This document shows, piece by piece, positions 36,961 through 50,100 of a DNA stretch of 64,000 nt. The notes below the pieces were generated by a model. It searched no databases. It was not told the origin of the DNA and saw nothing but the letters and a program-made list of their open reading frames with translations. The position numbers and the translations under genes were made by a program. The stretch is from Gigaspora margarita. Lineage: Eukaryota > Glomeromycota > Glomeromycetes > Diversisporales > Gigasporaceae. Position 1 is the first letter of the stretch, and each line of letters starts with the position of its first letter. Location: positions 44,809 to 108,808 of the forward strand of contig WTPW01001152.1 of the NCBI GenBank assembly GCA_009809945.1. Direction: 5' to 3'.

Positions 36961-38224
36961 AAATTTCAGATTTCATAAATCTGTATAATTTACAATGCAT
37001 TTATATATCGGCAAATGTAATAAAATTTTTAGTAATTTGATTGGTCAATAAACGATCGTTATTTCTTGCGTAATAATTAGAAATTAAATGAGTATATGCT
37101 TGCTTTCGAATAATAAACAACTGTTATGCTCACATGATAAAAATAAGGCACGAGACGCGTAGTTTATTATGTTAATGAAAAAAATTTAAATCTTGGTAAA
37201 AATGGTCAGTGAGCTTATCAATTTGGTCATCAATCTTTTTATTCCAAACTATCTTTTTTCAATATTTCTCACTTTTTATGATGTTATTGACATTAAAGCA
37301 TTGCCATTTTATGTATATGTTTTTTTAAGCATTAGAAAATTTAATCGCAATTTTTTAGCAATTCATTAGGTTATATTCCAAAACTGTATAATTTACAAAG
37401 CAAAAAACGGAAATAAATTAAGCGCAAAAAATGGATAAAAAAAATGGGATCCAAATCCTGTCTGCAAAACTTAGGATAATGCCAAAATTTCGCCAGATTC
37501 TTAATTTTATCGATCAAATATTAGAACTTAATTTAATCTCATGGCCTAAAACAAAATTACGCGTGCTTAAAAATTTTTATGATTATTTGTTATTAAACGA
37601 AATCATTTCCTTAGTCTTGTCGTTTAAAGCGATTTACAGGTAACGATCTTTTACTGCGTAGGTGCTTAATAATCAAATAATTATTAAGAGGTAATTCGTA
37701 TTTGAAAGTAAAAAATAGCATATCTTATAACAAATAAAATCGAAGTTTAATATAACAGATCTTTAAATAAACAAATTTACTATCGTTTGAAAGAAGTTTA
37801 GTGTTTTGAGGAAATGAGGTTAAAGTTTGTGTTACGAAAGTTCAATTTCAGACAATGTTTATACGCAAAATTTTTGTAGCAACAAGTCACATTCCTGAAT
37901 TCAATTCACTAAGCTAAATTGACAATTTTTGATTGGTTGCATTCTATTTTTGGGGCATTATATCTTCAGATAATTGATTTTTTCGAATCTGAAAATTTCT
38001 GGTTTACTCGATCCAAATTTCATTTTAATCCGCCACAATAATTATTGTGTAAAGATAGTGAATTTGTAACCAAATGAACTGTAAACTTGTTTATTAGATC
38101 GTAGCCTTAATAAAGGATAAATTTTTGAAATAAATATCTTATATAACTTAGATCGAAAATTAACATATACAGTATATGAATATATTTGCTAGCTGGTGTT
38201 ATGACAATTCCAATATACCAATAC
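36961..38224. other. Spacer between paralogue C and Sel1-kinase copy 2
   Basis: It is collinear with 23,760-26,820 minus that region's insertions. A 70-codon frame at 37,431-37,643 is not conserved in unit 1 and I do not call it a gene. Confidence 0.5.
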
Positions 38225-39600
38225 ATTCTTATTATATACAGAAGCATTCTTTTATTATCAAAAATTAGCAGAAATGGATGATGTTAGTTATTGCTATCAA
38301 AACGGAATTGGTGTTGAAAAGGACGAGTATAGGGCATTTATTTATTATTAAATCTTCTGGCATAGGCGATACAGCAAGGACATATATGGCTATCAAAATG
38401 GAATAGGAGTTGCAAAGAATAATCGTAATAATTATAAAAGACCTGGGCAATGCTAACTCACTTGGTGCTATCAAAATGGAATTGGAGTTGAAAAGAATGA
38501 ATATAAAGCACTCTCATACTGTATTATCAAACATCAGCAGAAGTAGGGTATGCTAATGGAACGTACAATAAAAAAATGAATATAAGCATTCAATTCTTAT
38601 CAAAAATGCTCTGATGAAGAAGGGACATATATGGTTGGTTATTATTATCAATATGTAATTGGAATTACGAAGAATAATCGTGAAAATGCGGTTATTATAA
38701 AAATCTGCTGAAATGGGCCATGCGAATGGACTTTCTAAAACTAGATATTTTTATCGAAATAGAATTGGAATAGGAAAAGCTTACAAAATGCAAATTATTG
38801 GTGTCAAATGTAAATAATTTATTTTACATAAAATTTATCTTTCTCTTTTTTACCATTATTTTGATTTTTTTTTTAATTTCTCAATATAATCAGGAAAAAA
38901 ATTAGCTTACCAGGTAATTTAAACCATTATTTATTTATTTTAAAGGAAAACTCAAATTTATTATCAATATTCCGTAGCCTTAAATAAACGTAAAAACAAA
39001 AAATCTATAACCATCAAGGATTGCTTAAAACGAATTTAAAGATATCAAAAGGATAGGTAAAGGTGGTTTTGCAATAGTATATTATGCTACTTGGGTGGAT
39101 CGAAGTAATACACGCATAGATGTTGCACTTAAATTATTTCACGGGCAAGATCTTATCAAGAAGAATTTAGAGGTATATTTTATTTGATTTTTTTACAATT
39201 TAATAATCTAGATCTTTAATATTCAATAACTCCGCCTTATATCATTAAAGTTAAAAGGATATTAGCAACAATAATCCATCATCTTTAAAATTTTATGTAA
39301 TATCAAAAGACAAAGTTTCTGAAAATTATATTTTAGAATTAGAATATGATCGATGGGTCTTTGCGTCAAAACCTTAATAGCATATTACAATTAGAATGGA
39401 AAAGATAAACTATTCCTACTGCTCTGCATCGCTTCTGATCTTAACATAATTCATTCTCGAGACTTTATTCACAGAGATTTACATATTGGTAATAAATTGG
39501 AGAAGTGACGAAAAATTCTATTAGAGCTCTTTGAGTTAGATAAAAAATAAAACAAATGATGAACTGTGATCATGAAGGAATTTATGAAAGCAAATTTATC
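38225..39600 (+). pseudogene. Sel1-repeat / protein kinase fusion, copy 2 (more degraded)
   Basis: It is collinear with the 3' part of copy 1, beginning at a position matching about 27,700; the first Sel1 repeats are gone. Remaining Sel1 words include CYQNGIGVEKDEYRAFIYY (38,280-38,350) and YQNGIGVEKNEYKALSY. The kinase part keeps IGKGGFAIVYYATWVD (about 39,050-39,100) and DVALKLFHG, with a weak catalytic loop HRDLHIGN (about 39,472). Several frameshifts and deletions make it non-functional. Confidence 0.7.
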
Positions 39601-40789
39601 AGATATATTACATATCAGTTAAACACGGCCAATGAAAGTTTAATTTTATTTAAGACTAATGAAATACTATGCAGTAAATCTAGGCATATTTCATAACACT
39701 TTTAGCAATCATATTATAGCCTTAATGTACAGTAGTATACATTAGAAAGTTATTATTATTTTTGGTCAGAATTAACATTTAGATTAATTTATTGACTGTT
39801 CTGATGAATAATATTTTATCTTTAACATGTAATTATTTAAAATTTATTGTAAAAATTAATTTTAATTGAAAGACTTAAAGCTTTAGAAAGTGTTTCGAAT
39901 TTTGCCGAATGTGTGGGGTAGATTAGCTTTGAGTGTAGTGTTGCAACAGTTACGTGGGATAAGTGTCTTATTAAGGTGTTCAGGTTTAATTATAGTTTGT
40001 CATTAAGGCAAGTAAGATAGGTCATTGAGATTATTTAAATACATGTTTTATTCCTTTAACCCGTGACCTTCTATTTTATTTTCATTATCTTTCGCTCTGC
40101 TCTTCTACTACTATCCTTGCACTTTATTAATAAAAGAATCATTTTTATATGTTTAAAACATCCAACTCTATACCCAATTAAGATTTAATCCATTACATTT
40201 AAATACATAATTAACGACATGTTAGGAAATATTAAACTTTTAAAACATAAGAGCATCATTATGATTTTTTATCTAACTAAAATTTTAAATTGAGATGTTC
40301 CTACAATAGCGTTTCAAACCATCACATGATGATTTCTATAGGAATATTGACAATGCGACTTTTTTTTTTTGTTCATATATTATGAAACTTCTATGCTTAA
40401 TACTTATATTTTTCCTAGTATCATCAACAAATGTTCAGTGCTTATAAGCTTTTTGTAAGAATTTATAATTTCAAAAAAAATTATAATTGCATACCATGAA
40501 TGTGAACATTGTTGTCAATGAATTGTGCACAGGTTTAAACGGCTTGGGAGGCTCAATTTGCCAAACACCAGTCACAAAGTAGAGTCCGATTTCGTCCTGA
40601 TCACTATATAAAAATTATCATTATTGATAAACGCATCTATAATGGTTTTGCTCCTATTATGTATTTTTATGGATTTTACTCAATTTTGGCGTAAATTGTT
40701 CATGTTAGAGTTAGTATTTAGTGTTAGTATTTGGGATTGAAAAGAGCTTTTAGAGGCGTAGAGCAATTTACTTAGAGAACCACCTACTA
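39601..40789. other. Spacer after Sel1-kinase copy 2
   Basis: It is collinear with 29,331-30,489. Non-coding. Confidence 0.55.
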
Positions 40790-40872
40790 ATTAATCAGTA
40801 GGATAAATTTCAGTAAAATATTTAGATAAAGATTACAAAGATTTTTATCGTTTTTGAAATGTTTTAAGATGA

Positions 40873-40978
40873 ATTTATTAGTAAATATTTATAAATATTT
40901 GTGGCAATGTAATTTTCTACGTTTTGTGCATAACAATTCTATGTCTCTGCCACTGGAATTCAGTAAAATTTCATAATG
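40873..40978 (-). promoter_or_regulatory. Orphan channel upstream block (unit 3)
   Basis: GTAAATATTTATAAATATTT and GAATTCAGTAAAATTTCATA match the A-type block; the middle TCTAGCGT element is partly deleted. No channel coding sequence follows. Confidence 0.5.
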
Positions 40979-42115
40979 TTTGAAATATAAATAATGAGGT
41001 ATTTCAGAATTAAAAAAAAAACATTTCGGAATAAGTGGGTGCTTATGAAATGAGCAAAATATGTTTTCGATATCAGTAAATTATTTGATTAATCATTAAA
41101 TGCAGATTGAATTACGTTGACTTGTCTGTACATATATTTTAAAAATTTATCTAACTTGCAATCTGTTAAAAAAAGTGTCCACTAAATTTCATTTCGGCTG
41201 TTGATGTTTTATAATCGTTAGGAAAGCATTTGTTATCATATCCAAACTGCTACTATAGCTTTATTTTCTTGATAATATTCTTATTTAATATGCTTTAAAG
41301 ATATGTTTGCTGTAATCGAAGCAAATCTAAGCAAAATTCATAAATTTTGCGGGTTTTTTGATCACAGCAAATCTTTAGAGACACCAATTTAACAATTAAA
41401 TAAACTTTTTAACAAAGATTATCCTTCTAAATTTGCCCAAAAATAAAATAAAGTTGATACATCGCTCATTTGAAAAACGAACACGTCACCTACTTCTGGC
41501 AAATTTAGATTTTTTTCACTTTAATTTGAATCCCCTAATAAAAATAAATTATTTAGTTAACATACTACTAAAAATTAAATTATTTTGTACTTTAACAATG
41601 CTGTTGCACTAAAAACTAATTTATTTCCACTTTAACACAATACTAAGATTTAAATTATTTTCACTCTGACATAATACTATAATTATATTTCTGGCCGTTA
41701 TTATTAATGAGTTAAAAAACCGAACAAACAGTTCTTTACAATCATATACTTTTTTCATAATAATTTCCTGATTTATCAAAATAAGATAGCTGCGCAGCAT
41801 GCAATGCCGCGCAGGACCAGTACGATCATGTGCGCAGTAGAATTTGAACTACCTTGTCTAAATAGGTTCCCTAAGTATATTACCATCGTATCTAAAACAC
41901 AAAATGTGGCATAAATTCAACTTATATAGGTAATAGAACAAACCTCTAATAAATATATTTTTACTTTGTTCACATTTTTTAATAGGTTGGTAAATTTGAT
42001 AACCACCATGAACTCACGGTCAGATACTTATCATATTTCTGCTTGCTCTTTAATAAAATTCACATCCGGCCTAAATTATTTGCTGGCATGTTCCAAATAA
42101 ACATATACAAAGCTG

Positions 42116-42307
42116 TTGTGTATTGCGAAATGTTTTTCGTTGATGCAAGGTGATAGTTTTTATGTGTTCGAAAAGGGGAGCGATTATACACCACCACGAG
42201 ATGTTACGGGCGAAATATCACAGGTTTGTAAGTACATACATGAAAAATCAGATGATAGCCAGAAGACAATGGCAGTGACATATGCCTGGCGTAAGGAAAC
42301 AGAATGA
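42116..42307 (+). CDS. Unrecognised 63-codon open frame
   Basis: This reads MCIAKCFSLMQGDSFYVFEK... and ends WRKETE-stop. Its composition is more protein-like than neighbouring frames and less AT-biased, but no family is recognised and no paralogue occurs in the window. It may be a fragment of an element-encoded protein. The upstream sequence shares the word TAATTATTTGCTGGC-like with 45,655. Confidence 0.2.
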   Translation: MCIAKCFSLMQGDSFYVFEKGSDYTPPRDVTGEISQVCKYIHEKSDDSQKTMAVTYAWRKETE

Positions 42308-42372
42308 GTAAATTAGGGGTAAGTATAAGGCCACGCAAAGTTAATTTTCGTTTTGCATAATCGGCGGGTTGG

Positions 42373-42404
<32 letters not shown>

Positions 42405-43110
42405 NNNNNNNNNNNNNNNNNNNNNNNNNNNNNNNNNNNNNNNNNNNNNNNNNNNNNNNNNNNNNNNNNNNNNNNNNNNNNNNNNNNNNNNNNNNNNNNN
42501 NNNNNNNNNNNNNNNNNNNNNNNNNNNNNNNNNNNNNNNNNNNNNNNNNNNNNNNNNNNNNNNNNNNNNNNNNNNNNNNNNNNNNNNNNNNNNNNNNNNN
42601 NNNNNNNNNNNNNNNNNNNNNNNNNNNNNNNNNNNNNNNNNNNNNNNNNNNNNNNNNNNNNNNNNNNNNNNNNNNNNNNNNNNNNNNNNNNNNNNNNNNN
42701 NNNNNNNNNNNNNNNNNNNNNNNNNNNNNNNNNNNNNNNNNNNNNNNNNNNNNNNNNNNNNNNNNNNNNNNNNNNNNNNNNNNNNNNNNNNNNNNNNNNN
42801 NNNNNNNNNNNNNNNNNNNNNNNNNNNNNNNNNNNNNNNNNNNNNNNNNNNNNNNNNNNNNNNNNNNNNNNNNNNNNNNNNNNNNNNNNNNNNNNNNNNN
42901 NNNNNNNNNNNNNNNNNNNNNNNNNNNNNNNNNNNNNNNNNNNNNNNNNNNNNNNNNNNNNNNNNNNNNNNNNNNNNNNNNNNNNNNNNNNNNNNNNNNN
43001 NNNNNNNNNNNNNNNNNNNNNNNNNNNNNNNNNNNNNNNNNNNNNNNNNNNNNNNNNNNNNNNNNNNNNNNNNNNNNNNNNNNNNNNNNNNNNNNNNNNN
43101 NNNNNNNNNN
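42405..43110. other. Assembly gap (706 N)
   Basis: An unbroken run of N. The left edge is a T-run followed by an A-run inside a poly(A)-centred repeat; the right edge is a dispersed 78-bp repeat. Open frames spanning the gap are meaningless. Confidence 1.
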
Positions 43111-43183
43111 TTTAATAGTAAATTGCAACGGTAGGCTTTGTTTAATCGCCATTTTCAGGGGTTTCTTAAAAGGAAACCGCACA
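43111..43183. repeat. 78-bp dispersed repeat, copy 2
   Basis: It matches 6,945-7,022 and contains the hairpin GGTTTC-TTAAAAG-GAAACC. It lies directly beside the gap. Confidence 0.65.
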
Positions 43184-43297
43184 ATTAACAAGGATATTAA
43201 ATTATGTAATAATTACTATAACACAATAATGAAATTAAAATTTTCTTTTTATTAAGTGTATCAATCGCTTTGCCAATTAGTAATTCCATGCCCTTCA

Positions 43298-43305
43298 TAT
43301 AAATA
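43298..43305 (+). promoter_or_regulatory. Possible TATA box
   Basis: TATAAATA lies 44 bp before the ATG of the 43,349 frame. Plausible by position only, given the AT-rich background. Confidence 0.25.
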
Positions 43306-43348
43306 AAACATTCTTGCATTTTCAATTCTCAACAATAAAATTGTCACA

Positions 43349-43522
43349 ATGAATGTTCAGGATTTGTTATCTGATGATCCACAAAGCGATGAAGATTATG
43401 GCTATACTGATTTAGATGACCTACAAAATAGCAACAATGATGTTAATATCGAAGATTCAATTTCAAATTCACAAACACCTAAAAAATCCTCATTACCAAA
43501 AACTTTTAAATCGTCTGTATAG
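43349..43522 (+). pseudogene. 57-aa acidic open frame, possible truncated transposase N-terminus
   Basis: MNVQDLLSDDPQSDEDYGYT begins an acidic, Ser/Asn-rich peptide ending ...KTFKSSV-stop. Acidic low-complexity heads followed by a basic TPKK-type stretch often precede BED fingers in hAT proteins, but no finger follows here. Codon composition and the absence of internal stops suggest it was coding. The assignment is a guess. Confidence 0.3.
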
Positions 43523-43914
43523 CTATTCTTGTAAATTCTTAAATGTGTAATGATAATAAAATAGGGGAAAGTTTAATTTTGCGATCAAAAGACCGATTAG
43601 GAACCATACTAGACTAGACCATAGGTATGATTTGATTGAACTGAGGCTGGACTGGGCTGAACCGATTCAACCCTATATTTATCTCATTTCTCTATAAAAT
43701 ATATAAAAAACCCCAAAGTTCTATATTAACTGAAATATCGCAATAATACAAAAAAGTATCCCATTATCAGCATGAAATATACCTTCATATTCTTTACAAA
43801 GTATATTCGTTACTGCTATTTTACCTTCTTATCCAAGAATACAATGTTACTTTGAAGACTCAAAGAACCAAGGTAGCATGGTGTTCTTAAGATGCTAGTA
43901 AACAAAAAAAAAAG

Positions 43915-44045
43915 AAGCAAATTATATAAAAAAACGTCGAATTAATATGATCTACCATATTCATGAAACAGTTTTTTCCGAGTTTCATCATTCCAGCATT
44001 CATATTGTTGAGCTAAATTGAGCCATTTAACTAAATAGTAGAAAT
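43915..44045 (-). pseudogene. Exon-like relic paralogous to 9,760-9,890
   Basis: The minus strand reads LNLAQQYECWNDETRKKLFH(EYGR), matching the 9.8-kb relic (ESNDENWKKLFHK), and the following intron-like DNA (TTAATTCGACGTTTTTTTAT-like) is also shared. Shared intron plus exon points to one unrecognised gene family, both copies fragmentary. Confidence 0.4.
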
Positions 44046-44369
44046 AAGTTAAAATTAACAAAACTAAACATATTGAAGTTATGTTAAAGGACATTCTAAT
44101 ATACTAGCATACCGGTACCTATTTTGGGATGATCTTTTGACGATTTTTTGCTCCAAACTTGGACAAAAGAAAAAGAAAGAACATTTAAATTAGCCAATTA
44201 GATTTTTTTTCTGATTATCTATTCCCACGTTACTATATTTGGTAATACAAATTTTAAATTGTCACATACTGGTAAATACCAAATTAATTTGATTGGTAAG
44301 ATTTGATGTACAAAATTTGGGAAATCTTAATATGTGATTCGAAAATATCACCCAAATGAGTCAAATTAG

Positions 44370-45440
44370 CCCATATGACATGAAAACTTAACCTTGTATA
44401 ACCCTAAATGCAAACATTATTCTATTTGTAGTAAATTAAAAAAAAAAAAAATCTGACCGACCCATGATTTAGATTCCATGTAATGCAAAACGAAAAATCA
44501 ACTTTGAGTAGCCTAAATATTGAATGCTAAGAAAGCAAGCTGTTAATGCTTTAGTGCCGAAGAAGATAAAGTATAAATTTCGCTACCACTCACCCATTTT
44601 GCACTACTCTCCATCCCATTTTTCAATTTTTTCAATTTTTTTTTAGATCCAAAATTGTGCCAATTCGGTTTTTGGCATTTATTTTTTCTCGCTATTTTCA
44701 CCCAGTGTCTCCTGATGAAGACCATAATTGTTCGATAGCACTGACAGGAAAATCAGATTGCCAGCCCAATTTTTTGACCTTGTTGTGCAAAATGAAAAAT
44801 TAACCTTAAATGTATTGTACATGTAGTAAATTAAAAAAAAAAGTCTGACCTACCCATGTTTTCAGATTCCATGTAATGCAAAACGAAAAATCAACTTTGA
44901 GTGGCCTAAATATTGAATGCTAAGAAATCAAACTGCTAATGCTTTAGTGCCAAAGAAGACAAAGTATAAATTTCGCTACTACTCACTAGTTTTGCATTTC
45001 TCGCCATCCCATTTTTTCAATTTTTTTCAATTTTTTTTTTTTTTTGATTCAAAAATTGTCCAATTCAGTTTTTGGCATCTATTTTTTCACGTTATTTTCA
45101 CCCGGTGTCTCCTGATGGAGACCTTAATTTCCCATAATTGTTCGATAGGACTGACAGGAAAAATATGATTGCCGGCCCAATTTTTTGACCTTGCTATGCA
45201 AAATGAAAAATTAATCTTGTATAACCTTGAAGTACATTATTCTATTTGTAGTAAATTAAAAAAAAAATAAAATAAAAATCTGACCGACCCATGTTTTCAG
45301 ATTCCATGTAATGCAAAATAAAAAATCAACTTTGAGTGGCCTAAATATTGAATGCTAAGAAAGCAAGCTGTTAATGCCTTAGTGCCGAAAAAAATGAAGA
45401 AACAGAAGTGTAAATTTCGCTACCACCCACTGCCCACCCA
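44370..45440 (+). repeat. Three tandem units of about 0.39-0.43 kb
   Basis: Each unit contains a poly(A) run, TCTGACCGACCCATG or a variant, ATGTAATGCAAAACGAAAAA, AATATTGAATGCTAAGAAA, GCTGTTAATGCTTTAGTGCC and, in the first two, TTGTTCGATAGCACTGACAG. The GCTGTTAATGC word recurs at about 44,540, 44,930 and 45,368. The third unit is truncated. Frames such as 44,543-44,725 (minus) and 44,917-45,168 (plus) arise from this repeat. Confidence 0.8.
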
Positions 45441-46452
45441 CAAAAAATGAATTCATGTGATTCCATCATTTCTTGTTTCCTTCACTTGTAGTCGACTTGT
45501 TTCAGCAGGCAGGAATGGCCCAACCGGCCAATCCTAAAGTGACTACCAGTGCAATTATGGTTGCTTCTTTCACAGGATGACTCTGCGTTCTGGTAAATGC
45601 CTATTTCTTATCAAGTATTCTGCAAAAACTACAAACTCAATAAAACTCATCTGCCTAATTATTTGCTGGCGTAGCCCAAAAATATATATGCATGGCACAT
45701 TTGCATCTAAAAAAAAAAAAAAAAAATTTTGTGCAAATTGAAAAATTAACTTCGTGTGGCCTAATTATATAGTTATTCGATCTCAACAATCATATGTAAT
45801 CACAACATTAACCAGAAAATTCTTGCGTCTAATGAGTTACCATAAGGATCATGGCATATAAAAAACCTTAAGGGTTGAAATTGATATAAATTCATCCACT
45901 CTTGCATTTGACAAGCTTCCCGAATTGCCATATTCNCAATAATTGTTCATCGCAAAAAAACCAAAAAAATTTGACTATTTATGAATAAATTGTATTTTAA
46001 TGGGTCCATATCATTTCACCAGCAATCACTTCAAAGACGCCACATTTCATTGACATTCATTTCACTGATAGGTTTATATTATAGACGACTAATTTACGGA
46101 CAAATTTNAATTTCGTAAACAGCATATTTCACCAAAAACATAAATCACTCGATTCTAATTTCAAATTTTATCTTAATGATAGATTAGCTTGGAAAATGAA
46201 CTGTTGGTAAAAATATATTGTTTACAACACGAACATATTTGTAAATTAATCATCCGCAAAATAAGCTTGCCAATGAAATGAGGGACGGTGAAATGTGGTG
46301 TTCTTGAAATGTTTGTAGGTGAGTTGTTTGGAACCGGATGAAAGAAAAATCTGATGAAAAACAATACCTCAACGAAAAAAAATTTGATTAGTTACATCAT
46401 TATTGAATTATTAATCATTAATGTCATAATTGAATCATACAATAAATTTCGA
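45441..46452. other. Interior of the 5-kb insertion, nothing recognised
   Basis: It contains another poly(A) repeat fragment (45,700-45,760) and single Ns at 45,936, 46,108 and 46,542. No supported gene. Confidence 0.4.
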
Positions 46453-46911
46453 AATTAATAACTGATAACGCAAATATTGCATCATAGCATGTGATCTACA
46501 TAGATATGTCATACGGTATGTAAAAATCTTAACTTCTACCANAAATGAATAAATGAAAATCATCACACATACTAAAAAAGGATTCTGCGAAAATCAGCAT
46601 AGTGGACATCAAGCATAAACCATCACTCTCACATTTCATCTTACACATTTATGTGATCATACTGGTATTAACGTCAGAATTGCATCATATATAATTAATA
46701 ATCAGTAACGTCAACTTTGCATCATAAAGCGTGATCTACATGCGAGGTCAGATGCAAAAATCTTAACTCCTTCCAAAAATGAATAAATGAAAATCATTAC
46801 TCCTACCAAAAAAGGATTTTGCAAAAATCAGCATAGTGGACATCAAAAAAGTTGAACGATACCATCCCTCCACATTTCATGTTGCACATTCCATGTGATC
46901 GTACTGGTATA
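46453..46911. repeat. Two tandem units of about 240 bp at the insertion's right end
   Basis: ATTAATAACTGATAACGCAA (46,453) and ATTAATAATCAGTAACGTCA (46,693) start two units. Both contain GTGATCTACAT, AAAATCTTAACT, AATGAATAAATGAAAATCAT and GATCRTACTGGTAT. The terminal word is thus duplicated inward. Confidence 0.8.
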
Positions 46912-47151
46912 AAATAAACAAGTTTGAAGAATATAATCATTAAACTTCATAATTAATCCAGCCTTTTAGTATAAACAACCACCGAGTAGAATACAACATG
47001 TTAGATTTGAATATATTTAAGAATGCTTCAGTAATTAATATTTAAAACATTTAATTCAAGATAATTAAGAGCGTTAATTCATAACATTAAAGAATGCCCA
47101 TCACATATAAATTTATCATTTATAATAAGTCTAAGTTAAATTTCACTGTAA

Positions 47152-50100
47152 TATATGATTGTCCTTTCTTCGATTTTCCAAGAGAGAGCAGTTCTTCAGG
47201 GAGTCGAAGAACTTCATTAAGAGCCTTTAAAATATAAGGTTTTTTATAACCTGACCAATTATATTTTAGGATATTCATTATATGTTCACGAAGTTTAAAT
47301 ATGTGACATTCATAAAATCTTTCAATATAAATATACATATAATAAGTAATAGGAATAGATTTTTTTTTTGTATGTGATTAAATAACTTACATAACGAATG
47401 GAAACCAATTATCTTTTCTTCATTGGTGAGGAAGCATATAAAAGAACTATTTCTTCTATGATCTATATAACATAAATAAATAAATTAATGATTTAAAAAT
47501 TTCTTGACTTTAAAAAAAAAATTAAAAAATACTTGAATTGAAATAAATATTAAAAAATACCTCGCTTTTTAAAGCCAAATAAGCAACATATTTGTCTTCA
47601 TTGCTGATTAAATTACTAAGAATTCCAATGAATAAATTATCAAAAAAATAAGCAAAAAAATGAATCTGTAAGCATCAAAAGCATTATCATAATATTTTCA
47701 TTTGAAACCCATAATGAAATAGGTGTCGAATCTCCTAATAAAAATATAATAAATAATATTTTAAATAAGACTAATAAGGTTATCAAGCAATTTACTTGTG
47801 TCACACAAACAATCTATGATACCCCTTGTATAAATAGATTACCTGTAATCATCATATAAAAAGGTGCAATAGCTGCAAAACCAAATTGTATAAACATATT
47901 TGTATTGAGATCTAAAAAAAAAACTGCTAAGCACATATTTTATAATAAATTAAAAAACTCATTTACTATCAAATACCTTGAGATATTTCAGACTCTGATC
48001 CATCAAGAGGTGTAATGTGTGTGCAGATACAAGTATAAAAAGCCCAAATATTATTAAAAAAGATATTACTTCATCTACAGTTTTCATAATCATAGCAAGA
48101 TAAATCCCAAAAAATTTATTAGAACGAAAAAAAAAGAATAAAGTTTATTTCGTGAAAAGGCGATAACCCATGTTGGAGAAGAACCATTTTTTAGCCATAA
48201 ATCGAAGTTGCATTAGTAGAAATTATGGCAGCAAGATCTAATAAATAGTAAATTAAGCATACGCATATTTCAATAGATATTAATAAAAAACAATTTACCC
48301 AAAATATTCCAAGAGCTAGACATATAGGTTAATGGTGCTGCGACAATAAATTGCCTGTAATTCAAAAAACAAATGCCAAATACGTTATATTTAGGAGAAT
48401 AAATAGGTTAGTCTGAGAAATATTTTTGTAACATGCTACAGCAGTTATGATACTTAGAAGAAAAACTGTATAAATTGCCCAAATTATCAAATAATATTTT
48501 CTTCCGGTATGTATTCCATTTAAATTCAAGTAGTGCTTCTCCATTTAAATATCTATAAATTCTTCATTTATTATTTCATCCTTATTTGAATGTGTAAAGA
48601 ATTGGGACTAAGTAACAATAATTCTCTCCAAAAATTATAATGTTTTGGATAATAAACAAAGTTTGGTAGCGGAATTGTAAGTATGGCCTACATAATAAAA
48701 TTCGATAGCTTAAAGTTATATTTAATAATAGGTTTGAAAATTAATCCAACGATTCCAAAGATTAGAAATTAATATATCAAGAAATGATGAGTTATGTAAA
48801 TGATGATATCTTCCGTAACTGTAAAGTTGTGAAGTAGTAGATTTTGAATTTACGAGATTAGCAGAAACTACAAATACTATAAAAGATGAAATGCTTGCTA
48901 TGACTGCAGAATGGTTTTCTACTAATTCATTAAAGTTTTCAAAAATAACTCATTAATGAAATTTTAGAAATTAAATGATTATCCTTTTCTATGAACTCAT
49001 TCATACATTTGCTACCCAAAGATCAAACCATTTATCATTCCTTAGTTTAATAAATATTTTCATGAGATCTTTTCCATAGCAAGTTAAATAAATTTCTTCA
49101 TCGATACTACAGTACTTATAAAAACTTTTTGAAAAGTTCTTTTTCACCAAATTCAACATCTGAATTTTTAACAATTGTTTCATAACTTGAAGTAGGAAGA
49201 ATTCGTCCTGGTTTCCAGTCTATAAATAGATATTCAAACTTTTATCTTATTAAAATCTTCAAACTTGGAAATCCTCTAAACGATTATTCCAATCGTTCAA
49301 ACAATAATGCATCTTAATGTCCTTAAGTTTATAAGTCCAGATAAATACACTAAATACGTGTAATCGTAACTAAATCATCATTGTCAGGAACTTCACAATG
49401 AACTATATAATTTTTTTCATCCGTATAAATGATGGAAGTATATTCAGTTGTTTTTTTTATCATCTGTATTCCATTCATTCGTACGATAATTAAAATTTAT
49501 TAATGTAATTATGACTGATTTGTCATCTAATTCCAATCTCCATTTTAAAAATTTCCCTTCAGATTCTTTTCTGTCACCATTATAATTATTTATAATTGTT
49601 ATAATTTCAATCGTCTTTTTAGACGGAGTTGTAATGCTATTTCTATAATTTAAGTCTTTTCGTTAGTATTCGACCCATTCATTAGAATTATCATGGACTA
49701 ATTTTTTAATTGACAAATTTCCATCAATTGCATAAATTATTTAATCAAATTGAATTTTTTATGGTTCTTGAATTTGATTCACTTTAATCTTTTCAAAAAT
49801 TTACTTGCATTTATTGGAAAGATAATAAGAATCCAATAAACTATATCTATTTTTTATAATAATCTTTCTCCCTTTTTGGGAAACAATTAAGTGAAATCTA
49901 TCTGCGATCTATTGCAAATTTCGTATTAACTAAAATAAAAGATAAGAAATTAATATAAAAAAGTTGTATATGAACAGTTATTAGAATAATATGAAAACTT
50001 ACGGAATGATAGATTATCCCAGTTTAGGTGGAAAAAACGTATAAATTTGTTTCTTTAAATTCTTTATTTTCAGCACATACTACTAACAGCTCTTCATCAT

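Larger units (their letters stand above)
30490..40789. repeat. Tandem unit 2 of the channel array
   Basis: Same order as unit 1: orphan upstream block, spacer (here carrying two extra MITEs), channel paralogue C, its upstream block, spacer, Sel1-kinase copy 2, spacer. It lacks the poly(A) repeat and the intron MITE of unit 1. Confidence 0.7.
41790..46911. mobile_element. About 5.1-kb insertion (includes the gap) into the unit-3 spacer
   Basis: Spacer homology to units 1 and 2 stops at ...TTATCAAAATAAGAT (41,787) and resumes at 46,912 with AAAATAAACAAGTTTGAAGA. The word CCAGTACGATCA near the left end (41,817-41,828) is exactly inverted at the right end (46,896-46,907, TGATCGTACTGG), and AAAATAA is present at both borders, suggesting one large inserted element. 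The inside holds several repeats, an ORF fragment and the gap, so it is probably composite. The family is not identified. Confidence 0.55.

Noticed and set aside
37431..37643. 70-codon frame in the unit-2 spacer
   Set aside because: The collinear unit-1 sequence (24,340-24,500) does not preserve the frame.
42369..43191. Long open frames across the gap
   Set aside because: They are artefacts of N bases.
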